From Candidatus Bathyarchaeia archaeon (GTDB lineage Archaea; Thermoproteota; Bathyarchaeia; Bathyarchaeales; Bathycorpusculaceae), in contig JAVZEV010000001.1 of the NCBI GenBank assembly GCA_038873195.1, forward strand, positions 86,490 to 150,489: a stretch of 64,000 nt of DNA, read 5' to 3'. A program made the position numbers and the translations under genes. Numbering within the stretch: position 1 is the first letter of the stretch; every line of letters begins with the position of its first letter. This document shows positions 26,501 to 34,486 of this stretch, one piece after another. Below the pieces are notes generated by a model. The model saw only the letters and a program-made list of their open reading frames with translations, had not been told where the DNA came from and searched no databases.

Positions 26501-27417
26501 TCCACTACGCTGGAGTTAGAGAGCAAAACGTGACTTTAGGCCTGCCAAGGCTTATAGAGATTGTAGATGCTAGGAGAATTCCATCCACACCCATAATGAC
26601 GATATATTTAGACGAAGTGCACAGAAAAAGCAAGGAATCCGCCGTAAAAATTGCACGCAGTATCATTTACACTACATTAGAGGATTTAGCCCAAGCAATT
26701 TATGAAGATCCGGTGAATGAGGAAATAGTTGTTGAGCTTAATAAAACAATGATGGAAGATCGTGGAGTGACTTTACAGGAACTGAAGGAAAAACTGCAGA
26801 TTCAGAATTCCACTGTGAAGATGAAGGGAAATCACATACATATAAAGCCCAAGAAAGCTGAAGCCCTAAAGAGGCTGCTTGGTAAAGTTTCTGCTTTTCA
26901 CATTAAAGGAGTATCCGGTATAAAGCGTGTCCTTGTTACGGAAGAGCGTGGAGAATGGGTCATAAGAACTGACGGTTCAAACCTTCCGAAGGTTTTGGAA
27001 GTTTATGGCGTGGATACTTCGAGGACAACGACAAATAACGTTCACGAAATAGCTAAGACTCTTGGAATTGAAGCGGCTAGAAACGCGTTGATGAATGAGT
27101 CTAAGGGTGTTCTCGAAGAGCAAGGCTTGGACGTTGATATACGTCATGTTATGCTTGTCGCAGATATGATGACGTCAACTGGCGAAGTGCAACAAATCGG
27201 TAGGCACGGCATAAGCGGCAAGAAATCAAGCGTCTTGGCAAGAGCAGCATTCGAAATAACTGTTCCAAACATTGTTGAAGCAGCCATAAAAGGCGAAAGC
27301 GACCCATTAGAAGGTGTAACCGAAAACGTAATAGTGGGGCAGTCAATACCCATTGGTACTGGACTTGTAGAGTTATACATGTCAACATCCGAATCTAAGG
27401 GAGAGAAAGAGGAATGA
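23593..27417 (+). CDS. rpoA: DNA-directed RNA polymerase subunit A, fused A'-A''
   Basis: 1274 residues holding both A' and A'' parts in a single frame. A' part: zinc motif [17 protein letters not shown], second Cys cluster CRNCG...CPHCG, lid/rudder region [21 protein letters not shown], and [14 protein letters not shown] with the three catalytic Mg2+ aspartates. A'' part: [28 protein letters not shown] (trigger loop/bridge), and a C-terminus ending [10 protein letters not shown]. In most archaea A' and A'' are separate genes; an unsplit gene is known from Thaumarchaeota, Korarchaeota and relatives and here supports that side of the TACK group. It overlaps rpl30e by 4 bp (ATGA). Confidence 0.97.
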   Translation: [1274 protein letters not shown]

Positions 27418-27749
27418 TAGACATAGACAAGGCAATTGCAGCGGCTGTCAAGACTGGCAAAGTAGCTTTCGGGACAAACTCTGCCATACAAAACGCGAAA
27501 ACTGGCAAGGTTAAAATGATAATTTTGGCTTCAAACTGTCCCCCTATCACACGTGAAGATATAGCATACTACTGTAAACTTTCAAATATCCCATTAATAA
27601 CCTACAAAGGCTCATCATTTGATTTAGCTGCTGTCTGCGGCAAACCCTTTGCTGTTTCAGCGTTAAGTATAAGAGAGCCGGGTGAGTCAGAAATTCTCAA
27701 ACTAGTAGAGGGCACTGAGCCAGAGGAGCCTCGCGGAGGAAGCGAATGA
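27414..27749 (+). CDS. rpl30e: Large-subunit ribosomal protein L30e
   Basis: 111 residues with the L7Ae/L30e fold pattern: DIDKAIAAAVKTGKVAFGTNSAIQNAKTGKVKMIILASNCPP and later IPLITYKGSSFDLAAVCGKPF. It binds kink-turn RNA in the large ribosomal subunit. ATG overlaps the rpoA stop and its TGA overlaps the nusA ATG, so it is co-translated between them, the order known in archaea. Confidence 0.95.
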   Translation: MIDIDKAIAAAVKTGKVAFGTNSAIQNAKTGKVKMIILASNCPPITREDIAYYCKLSNIPLITYKGSSFDLAAVCGKPFAVSALSIREPGESEILKLVEGTEPEEPRGGSE

Positions 27750-28183
27750 CAAGCGGAATAAAATTTACAAGCACAGAAATGCGCTATATCGCTTTGTTTG
27801 AAAGCATAACAGGCGCAAGCGTCAAAGACTGCATTATAGACGAAGAGCAAGGACGTGTGATTTTTGTTGTCAACGAAGGACAAGTAGGCGTAGCTATCGG
27901 AAGAGGCGGAAGAAACATTCGCACTTTGGAAAGAATGACTGGGAAAAAACACGAAATAATTGAGTATTCTGAAGATCCTGCGCAGTTCATAAAGAATGCA
28001 CTTAAGCCTGCTCTTGTTAAGGAAGTTCGTTTAACTGAAAGGTCGGATGGAAAGAAAATAGCAGTTGTCGCCGTTAACCCAAGAGACAAGGGCGTGGCAA
28101 TAGGTAAAAATGGTAAAAACGCCGAGCGTTTGCGTTTTCTCGCCAAGAGATACTTCCAAATACAAAATGTCAGCATTACCTGA
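27746..28183 (+). CDS. nusA: Archaeal NusA-like transcription factor
   Basis: 145 residues, the usual short archaeal form with two KH domains: first GRVIFVVNEGQVGVAIGRGGRNIRTLERMTG (about 33-65), second KIAVVAVNPRDKGVAIGKNGKNAERLRFLAKRYF (about 104-138), both with the GxxG RNA-binding loop. It lacks the S1 domain of bacterial NusA. Acts in elongation/termination. Overlaps rpl30e by 4 bp. In many archaea rps12 and rps7 follow; here they do not. Confidence 0.95.
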   Translation: MTSGIKFTSTEMRYIALFESITGASVKDCIIDEEQGRVIFVVNEGQVGVAIGRGGRNIRTLERMTGKKHEIIEYSEDPAQFIKNALKPALVKEVRLTERSDGKKIAVVAVNPRDKGVAIGKNGKNAERLRFLAKRYFQIQNVSIT

Positions 28184-28198
28184 TTTGGTGTTTCATAA

Positions 28199-28303
28199 AT
28201 GAATGACTTTGTAAATCAGTTTCTTGGTAATCCGTTACTGATTCTAACAATCATATTGATTATTGACGCTATCGCCTTCATTTACCACAAGATACGAAAA
28301 TAG
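28199..28303 (+). CDS. 34-residue membrane microprotein after nusA
   Basis: ATG 28199 lies 15 bases after the nusA stop, with GGTG upstream. Product: MNDFVNQFLGNP, one hydrophobic helix (LLILTIILIIDAIAFIY), then HKIRK. A single-span protein with a basic end, positioned to be co-transcribed with the RNA polymerase operon. Its frame stays open only as far as needed for this peptide, so statistical support is limited; context and composition favour it. Confidence 0.5.
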   Translation: MNDFVNQFLGNPLLILTIILIIDAIAFIYHKIRK

Positions 28304-28312
28304 CGACTGTAT

Positions 28313-28879
28313 CTACGCTTTCGTTTCTGTTCCCAAAAGTAAATCTATTAGTGCTTTCTGGTCTATTTCGGCGCGTGTTCTCCAGTCCAAATATAATTGT
28401 TCATTCTCGTCTTGCGTTAAGTATCCGTAACGAATGTAACGGTCAATGTTAATGTCCACTTTCCACCCAGGAAGTTTATCGCGTAAAAGTTCCTCTACCT
28501 CTTTTCGTGGAGCTTTTCCCTTCTTAGAAATTATGTAAGCTATCGCTATTGCCAGTCCAGCCAAGTCGTCTATTCGCCACCCTATCATCTTAGCTTCTTT
28601 TGGCGTTAATTCGCCTCGTAGTGTTATGTAAAATCTAGCTTTGTCCAGCAGCTCCAGCGTTGGCTTCTCAACAGTTTTCTCTTCTTCAAAAACCGTTTTG
28701 ACTTGCAAATCAAGCGCTTTCAAATAGTTATCTAGAATGTTCAAAACTTTTGGGTAATCTGCACCTAAGGCTTTTCGAAGTTCCCAACCTTTCACTCCCG
28801 GTTTGGCATGTCTGCGGTAGAAAAGCATGTGTGTTGCACGTTTGAGTTTGCTTGCATAGTAGCCTTTTCGTTTGCTCAC
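28313..28879 (-). CDS. Winged-helix partner of the Smc5-like ATPase (kite-like candidate)
   Basis: GTG 28879 is chosen: GAGGAGAGC precedes it and it overlaps the upstream stop as GTGA. 188 residues. The N-terminal half looks like a winged helix (KLKRATHMLFYRRHAKPGVKGWELRKALGADYPKVLNILDNYLKALDL), and a second such unit may lie at about 115-170 (RKEVEELLRDKLPGWKVDINIDRYIRYGYLTQD). Two winged helices in tandem are the plan of ScpB/MksE/Nse1-type kite subunits, hence the call; this is inference from context and shape. Last gene of a three-gene leftward operon. Confidence 0.55.
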   Translation of the reverse strand: MSKRKGYYASKLKRATHMLFYRRHAKPGVKGWELRKALGADYPKVLNILDNYLKALDLQVKTVFEEEKTVEKPTLELLDKARFYITLRGELTPKEAKMIGWRIDDLAGLAIAIAYIISKKGKAPRKEVEELLRDKLPGWKVDINIDRYIRYGYLTQDENEQLYLDWRTRAEIDQKALIDLLLGTETKA

Positions 28880-29703
28880 TTTAGCTCTCCTCGTTTCCAT
28901 TTCATCCAATTGTCAGTTGTGACGGCTATTGGTATGGAAACCAACTGTTTCTTGCCGATTTTTGTTACTGGTTTATCGTATGGCTTGATTAAGATTTCTT
29001 CTTCTAACGGATAAACCTCTAACGTTGCATAACCATAGGTTATTAGAAAACTCGTCATGAACGCCCTATGCACTGTTTCCTCGTAGGTTTCTGCGCCAAC
29101 AAAATCCCAGTAACGAATTCTTCCATCGTCGCCTTTCTCCTTAACTTTACTTTTCATTTCCTGCCAGAAATTCTCTAATTCTTCAGAGAAGGCTTTATCA
29201 CGTAGAATTCTTTGTTTAACAAGCTCATCTCTTGTCGTGGTGCCCGCTTCAAACTCTGCTGTTGGAAATTCTTTCCATCTTTCCTTGAGTGGCAAAAGGT
29301 TCTCCCAGTATTTCATAGCTTCTGCAATGCTATGAAGCGAAATTTGTTCTAATTCGACAATAGGATGCCAAGCCTTGAAGAAGACTTCAACCATATCTTC
29401 TTTATCTATTCGGGTGAGTTTTTCCTCTAATAGGAACGGGTCCGTGTAAAGCGAAGTTGAGCGATGTTTCACCCATTCGCTTTGAAGTTTTATAACCGAG
29501 GCTAAACGATGAACAGTTTCAGCGTCTAAGCAAAGGTCTTCTGGAACTTCCCATTCTGGAAAATACTCTTTAATTACGCTTATAACTTCATTGACATCTA
29601 TTAAAAATGGGTCTAGCGAGCGTTCCTCGACAGACTTACACATTTCGATTATGCGTTGAAGCTTTTCTTTACCGATGCGAATTCGCTCTCTTTTCGGCTG
29701 CAT
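28876..29703 (-). CDS. Candidate kleisin-like partner of the Smc5-like ATPase
   Basis: 275 residues, ATG overlapping the ATPase stop (TAATG). The first 100 residues (SLDPFLIDVNEVISVIKEYF, then AETVHRLASVIKLQSEWVKHRSTSLYTDPFLLEEKL) recall the N-terminal part of ScpA-type kleisins, where a helix about 60 residues in pairs with the SMC neck. The middle is helical and charged; the C-terminus (RIRYWDFVGAETYEETVHRAFMTSFLITYGYATLEVYPLEEEILIKPY) could be the winged helix that caps the other SMC head. Not a confident family match; the operon with an SMC protein and a second winged-helix protein is the main argument. Confidence 0.5.
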   Translation of the reverse strand: MQPKRERIRIGKEKLQRIIEMCKSVEERSLDPFLIDVNEVISVIKEYFPEWEVPEDLCLDAETVHRLASVIKLQSEWVKHRSTSLYTDPFLLEEKLTRIDKEDMVEVFFKAWHPIVELEQISLHSIAEAMKYWENLLPLKERWKEFPTAEFEAGTTTRDELVKQRILRDKAFSEELENFWQEMKSKVKEKGDDGRIRYWDFVGAETYEETVHRAFMTSFLITYGYATLEVYPLEEEILIKPYDKPVTKIGKKQLVSIPIAVTTDNWMKWKRGELK

Positions 29704-31643
29704 TAGGCAACCTCTCTGATTATCGATTTGCCTTCGATGTTCTGGACAGTGATTATGTTTGCTTCTTCCTCTGCGAACGTTATCTGGCTTGGCGTAATCA
29801 CAATATATTGGGCATCAGCATCCTTGACTGTTGAAATGAGCATTTTCGCGATTAACTCGCGGTTTTTAGGATCCATGTGAATATCATATTCGTCAACAGC
29901 GCGGAATGGCGAGCGAACGTGCTGTTGCAAGGCTAATAGGAAACTCATTGTTGCAGTGGTTCTTTCTCCTCCGCTTTGCGTGTAAGCATCCAACGGAACA
30001 GGTTTTCCGCCTTTAAAGCCCACTAAAATTTCTAATCCAGCAACTTCCATGTCATGTCCATTAGCGAGTCTAACTTCACCAACAGCTTGAGCTTGGGCAA
30101 GAATTTTTTGGTACTCGAGATTCACGCGGTCTAGAAGGTTTTGGATGACTGTTCGCCAAGCTTGCATTCGTGTTTTAACTTCTTCTAACGCCTTTTCTCG
30201 GTTTTCGGCAACTAACTGCGCCTTTTCTTTCAGTTCTAAGTAAAGTTTTGAGTAGGATTCGTACATGCGTTCTATGTCTTCTGAAACATCCGCTAGAGCG
30301 GCCAAATGTCCGTCTGTGATGCGGATTTCATCTAAGATTTCGCTGATGCCTTTTATCACTGCAATTCTGGAACCGGTCTGCTCTGCTTTCGCTATTGCAT
30401 CGTTTAAGTGAATTCGTGCAGTTTTCAACTCGCTTTCGATTTGCTTCAAGTTATTGATTGCGTTTTCTCTTCGATATTGAAGCAGTGCCAATTTAATGCG
30501 ACTATCCAAAATCTGATTGCTGACTTTTTCAGTCTCTTCTTCTAAGCTTTTTGTTTTTAACTGAATTTCTTTTATTTCTGTGTTTAACTTTGACAGTTGG
30601 CTTGTGGAGTTTTGCATGAGCTCCTTTAAATTTTCACTTTTCAGAAGTTTAGGTTGCATGGGCAAAGGTTCTTTCATTATCGCTTGGAGATGCGGATTCT
30701 CAAGCATAGTTATTTCTTTTAATAGCTGTTCGCACAACGTGATTGTCGATTCGTTTCGAGCCTTTTCGCATTCAAGATTCAAGCGCTTATCAAAAAGTGT
30801 TTTCCATTCTTTTTTAAGTTCTTCAAATGTGTTCCGCTGAACTTGTAATTCTTCTTCTACTTTTCGTGTTTCTTCTTCAATCTGGTTAACAACATCCTTT
30901 TCTCTTTTCATTCCTTCCTCTAAATTTTTGACTGCTTCCTCTTTTCTGGCAACTTCTGCCCATGCAAGCTCTCTTTCCAAAAATCTTCTTTTCGTTTGCA
31001 ACTGTTTTTTCTCTTGGAATCTGTCGTATTGCTCCCGCCAATAGTTAAGCGTCTGCTCTGCTGATTCCAAGAGCTTACTTACTGATTCTTCTTGGCTTAG
31101 TATGCGTGTGAGCTTTTTCTGAGCTTGCAAAACATTTTCGCGGTAAGGCTCCAATCCAACAGCTGCTTCCATCATGCGAAGTTTTTCTTGCGTGGAAAGT
31201 ATAGTGAATTGTTCAACCATGTTCTGATGCATGATGATGAGCATATTGTCTGGGTCTACGCCCAACTTGTCCAAGAGTCTTTCAACATCCTGCTTTGTAA
31301 CCGCTCTATTTTCAAGTTCAAACCAGTACTGTCCATCTCTACGAAGAACACGTGTGAGAAAAATTTGGTCTTTGTTAAATTTCTGAACTGGGCGGTTCTT
31401 TCCCCTTCGAGTGTTATCTAGAATAAGTGTCACGCGAGCTTGGTCTTTTCCCCATCGGATTAGGTTGCTCAGTTTTTTGGACCGTTCCGTATAAGATTGT
31501 CCCAATGCCACGGAGATAGCCAACAACAGAGAGGACTTTCCAGAACCGTTTGGTCCGCAAATGACGTTTACTCCATGTTTAAACGGTACCCTAGCATATT
31601 CGTAGCTCATGAAGTTTTCTAGGATGACCTCCTGAATCAGCAT
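29703..31643 (-). CDS. Compact SMC-family ATPase with Smc5-like head
   Basis: 646 residues from ATG 31643. Walker A GPNGSGKSSLLLAISVALG near residue 35, Q-loop region IMHQNMVEQFTILSTQEKLRMMEAAVG, coiled coil (about 160-300 and 350-520), signature QSGGERTTATMSFLLALQ and Walker B FRAVDEYDIHMDPKNRELI. The last two segments are closer to eukaryotic Smc5 (QSGGER...FRVVDEINQGMD) than to Smc1-4 or Rad50 (no CxxC hook). The coils are much shorter than usual SMC arms and only a short Pro-rich turn (PLPMQPKLL) lies between them instead of a hinge domain. It starts a three-gene operon with likely kleisin and kite partners. Probable role in chromosome organisation or repair. Confidence 0.75.
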   Translation of the reverse strand: MLIQEVILENFMSYEYARVPFKHGVNVICGPNGSGKSSLLLAISVALGQSYTERSKKLSNLIRWGKDQARVTLILDNTRRGKNRPVQKFNKDQIFLTRVLRRDGQYWFELENRAVTKQDVERLLDKLGVDPDNMLIIMHQNMVEQFTILSTQEKLRMMEAAVGLEPYRENVLQAQKKLTRILSQEESVSKLLESAEQTLNYWREQYDRFQEKKQLQTKRRFLERELAWAEVARKEEAVKNLEEGMKREKDVVNQIEEETRKVEEELQVQRNTFEELKKEWKTLFDKRLNLECEKARNESTITLCEQLLKEITMLENPHLQAIMKEPLPMQPKLLKSENLKELMQNSTSQLSKLNTEIKEIQLKTKSLEEETEKVSNQILDSRIKLALLQYRRENAINNLKQIESELKTARIHLNDAIAKAEQTGSRIAVIKGISEILDEIRITDGHLAALADVSEDIERMYESYSKLYLELKEKAQLVAENREKALEEVKTRMQAWRTVIQNLLDRVNLEYQKILAQAQAVGEVRLANGHDMEVAGLEILVGFKGGKPVPLDAYTQSGGERTTATMSFLLALQQHVRSPFRAVDEYDIHMDPKNRELIAKMLISTVKDADAQYIVITPSQITFAEEEANIITVQNIEGKSIIREVA

Positions 31644-31747
31644 TAGGAAAGTTGCCTCTCTAGCAGTAGTAATAGAGGTAAAAAGTCTCTTATTAAAGCA
31701 ATTAGGCAAACTTTAACTCAAAGCAAATCGGCAAAACACAAAAGTTT

Positions 31748-31758
31748 TACATATAAAT
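31748..31758 (+). promoter_or_regulatory. TATA-like box before the 228-residue unknown gene
   Basis: TTACATATAAATTT lies about 40-50 bases upstream of ATG 31798, between this gene and the divergent SMC operon. Composition and spacing fit an archaeal promoter. Confidence 0.45.
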
Positions 31759-31797
31759 TTACAGACTAACTAGCGAGTTTAAAGGTTGGATTAGACA

Positions 31798-32484
31798 ATG
31801 GTTGTTGCAGGCAAAGTCTTCAGACTTTCTGAACCACTTTCTACTACTGAAATCGCATCGCGCCTCGAAGGCTACCACACAGAAGAGCCCTATGAGGAAG
31901 GCGACTACAAGTTTACACTCGTAACCGAAGTTGTTGGGCTTCTGCCAAAGGAAGGCATGCTTAAAGGTATTTATTCACACGATTATGTTCTCCACATTTT
32001 TCACAGAGGCAAAGTAGCACCTTTGCCGCGTACTGTCGAAGCTCTCTTCAGCTTCTCACAACATGAAGACAATACTTTCTTGACTGTTGTTGAAAAGAAA
32101 CGCATAGCAAACTTCATCGCAAATAAGCTGAGCGAAATACTCTTCGAAAAAATAGGCAATGTATTAGAAGCCAGAATTCCCCCAGAAACCCTCAAGGATT
32201 TCCACTTGAAAAACCCAGAAGACACAAAAATCACCTTCTTTGACAATGTTGACATTCCAAACGTGAATAAACTCTCGCTTTATGGTCCAGATTTGATTAA
32301 TACTTCGCTTTTTGAAGATTACTGCAAACATGGTGATTTATGGTATGTTGTTGCAAGAGCAAGAGAATACGGCTACGTTGTAGGCGTAACCAGAGACGCC
32401 TCAGTAACAATCTTCAATTTAACAGATAAAGAAAAGTACTTGGAGTATGTCGCTAAAGAAATTTATCAGCTGATAACAACATAG
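31798..32484 (+). CDS. Unknown 228-residue protein
   Basis: ATG start behind AAAGGTTGG. Soluble alpha/beta protein; the first half is beta-rich (GKVFRLSEPLSTTEIASRLEGYHTEEPYEEGDYKFTLVTEVVGLLP, YVLHIFHRGKVAPLPRTVEALFSF) and the second holds DLWYVVARAREYGYVVGVTRDASVTIFN. No catalytic motif is evident and I recognise no family. Transcribed divergently from the SMC operon and upstream of a zinc-ribbon/SPFH cluster. Confidence 0.55.
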   Translation: MVVAGKVFRLSEPLSTTEIASRLEGYHTEEPYEEGDYKFTLVTEVVGLLPKEGMLKGIYSHDYVLHIFHRGKVAPLPRTVEALFSFSQHEDNTFLTVVEKKRIANFIANKLSEILFEKIGNVLEARIPPETLKDFHLKNPEDTKITFFDNVDIPNVNKLSLYGPDLINTSLFEDYCKHGDLWYVVARAREYGYVVGVTRDASVTIFNLTDKEKYLEYVAKEIYQLITT

Positions 32485-32668
32485 ATGTTGCAGCTTAAGA
32501 CTAACAAATCATTAATTCATAAGTTTTAAAGCTCCGAAAAAACAATTAATAAATGGTTTAATGGAAGCGAAATAATGAGCATATCTGAAAAATTTTCTTC
32601 CTCAAAAGCTGAGATGCAACTAAAATTCAACAGATTAACATGCCGTGTTAATAAACTACAAAAGAACC

Positions 32669-33940
32669 ATGAAAATTCTGGGGGAGGATGAACAGTTTAT
32701 GGCGCGCTATCAAGGATTGGGCGTAGACATTAAAGCTCTGTTAGAAAAACTGAAGTTTTCTATGGAAAAACAAGGCTACAAAATAGAACGTGTGCTAACC
32801 GGCGAGACCAGTTTTCTAATCGAGTATAAAAAGGGAGGCATGCTTGCAGCAAAAGAAACCTTAAGCGTGAAAGGCGTTCCGGACGATTTTGTTGTTTCAG
32901 GAATTAGGGAGGATAACCAAGAATTATGGTTCATAGTTGAAGACGTTATCTTGGCTTCTGCACGGAATCCTCAAGCCTTCAAAAGCCACACAGAACAACT
33001 CGCGCCACCTGCACCTCCACAACCAACAGCACCTGCAATGCCGCCTCAAGCTGTTCCACCGCCTCCAGCTCCAAAACCGGCACAACCGCTCCCTACAAAC
33101 TGCAGCCGATGCGGCGCTCCAATTACTGTGACGCAGGAAGATTTGATATTTACGTGTAGATATTGTGGTTTCACGATGACTGTGGCTTCAAGAGAAGAAC
33201 TAAAAGCTCACAGTATGTTAGAAAACCGTCTTCTTTCTCAGCAAGCAGTTGATGCCGCACGGAAATACATGGACAAGGGCATTTTCAGAGTTGGTGTTTC
33301 AAAAGACGCCCAAATCACCAGCGTGAAACTGCGTTATGTTCCTTTCTGGGTTTGCCAAGCTACCACAAACACGTTTTTGAAAGGTGTTACTGGCACGGGA
33401 GTCATGGGGGAAATCCATCAAGCACAAGAAGCTGTGTCTGATAAACGCTCAAGCGGGCTGGCAAAGTTTGGAAAACTCATTCTCGCCGGAGCCAAAGCTT
33501 ATGCTGAGACGCAGCAAAAGGACAAATCGCCAAGGCATGTCTCTTACTCATTCTCAAACACTTACATTTGGCCAACATTAGCTAGGCGAACAATGATAAG
33601 CGAGATTAACTATTATGATGTGCCAGCAGCCAGAAAAATTCCGTTTGATGTAGGCAAAGTGCCGCAGGACGCTGAATTTCTCAACATAGAATTAAACGAG
33701 GAAGAAGCCAAAGCCAAAATTCGAGCGGAAATAGAAGCCAAAGAAAGGTTGATTGCAAGTGGCAAAGTTGATACTCTTGAAACTTGCAGTGTAAACGTGA
33801 CTCTTGGAGAAGCTGAACTGGTGCACGCACCCGTCTGGTTTGTCCATTATACTTTAAAAGGAGAAAACTACGTTATTGCAATAGACGGTTGTGAAGGAAA
33901 AGTTTTAGGTGGAGGAAGACCTTTATTTAGCATCGGTTAG
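32669..33940 (+). CDS. Zinc-ribbon protein with Pro-rich linker, unknown
   Basis: ATG 32669 preferred to GTG 32645. 423 residues: an alpha/beta N-terminal domain (1-112) with the pattern GYKIERVLTGETSFLIEYKKGG; a Pro/Ala-rich linker (about 115-150); a zinc ribbon CSRCGAPI...CRYCG (about 153-175); then a beta-rich C-terminal part with FWVCQATTNTFLKGVTGTG and a last domain ending AIDGCEGKVLGGG. The ribbon type is shared with two further genes nearby. First of three rightward genes leading to the SPFH protein, so probably part of one complex, perhaps at the membrane. Confidence 0.5.
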   Translation: MKILGEDEQFMARYQGLGVDIKALLEKLKFSMEKQGYKIERVLTGETSFLIEYKKGGMLAAKETLSVKGVPDDFVVSGIREDNQELWFIVEDVILASARNPQAFKSHTEQLAPPAPPQPTAPAMPPQAVPPPPAPKPAQPLPTNCSRCGAPITVTQEDLIFTCRYCGFTMTVASREELKAHSMLENRLLSQQAVDAARKYMDKGIFRVGVSKDAQITSVKLRYVPFWVCQATTNTFLKGVTGTGVMGEIHQAQEAVSDKRSSGLAKFGKLILAGAKAYAETQQKDKSPRHVSYSFSNTYIWPTLARRTMISEINYYDVPAARKIPFDVGKVPQDAEFLNIELNEEEAKAKIRAEIEAKERLIASGKVDTLETCSVNVTLGEAELVHAPVWFVHYTLKGENYVIAIDGCEGKVLGGGRPLFSIG

Positions 33941-33953
33941 AAGGTTGAAAAAA

Positions 33954-34481
33954 ATGGCAGAAAGAGAAACAATAGAAAAAGTGAAAGACAAGCAGGGAAT
34001 ACTTGCCAAAATCCAAAACGTATTCGGCTTAGGATACGCAACAAAAGAAGACCTACGCGAGTTAGACAAGAAACTTCGAGACCTATATCACTCTGACTTC
34101 AAAACGTTGCGCCACAGATGGGAAGAACTTTACTTGGCAGCGTTAAACGCTGGAAAAGCCACAGACGACTTCAAAAAGGTCATACAAATCATGGATAGGA
34201 TTGCTGAAAAAGTTCACCATGCTGATTATGGATATGCTGGTTTGATGGACCGCAAGGGACACATAAGAGAAACTGAGTTAGCGCGGGTTTTCAATTATGA
34301 CAAGGCATTAAGCGCTGATGTTGAGGCAATAGTGAACGCTGTGAACGAACTCCACAAAGACAGCGAAGCTGAAAATTGGACGGAAGCGGCAGCCAAAGCT
34401 AAGAACATTAAATCCTTAATACTGGCGTTTGAATCTAAATGGGATGAAAGAGAAAAACAGTTCAGACCGTTGGAGGTGTAA
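33954..34481 (+). CDS. Helical protein upstream of SPFH protein, unknown
   Basis: ATG 33954 with GAAGGTTG upstream; the longer frame overlapping the previous gene is rejected. 175 residues, almost all helix: KVKDKQGILAKIQNVFGLGYATKEDLRELDKKLRDLY, then a long bundle ending FESKWDEREKQFRPLEV. No known domain. It sits 13 bases after the zinc-ribbon gene and 5 bases before the SPFH gene, which makes a three-gene operon very likely. Confidence 0.55.
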   Translation: MAERETIEKVKDKQGILAKIQNVFGLGYATKEDLRELDKKLRDLYHSDFKTLRHRWEELYLAALNAGKATDDFKKVIQIMDRIAEKVHHADYGYAGLMDRKGHIRETELARVFNYDKALSADVEAIVNAVNELHKDSEAENWTEAAAKAKNIKSLILAFESKWDEREKQFRPLEV

Positions 34482-34486
34482 GTTAA

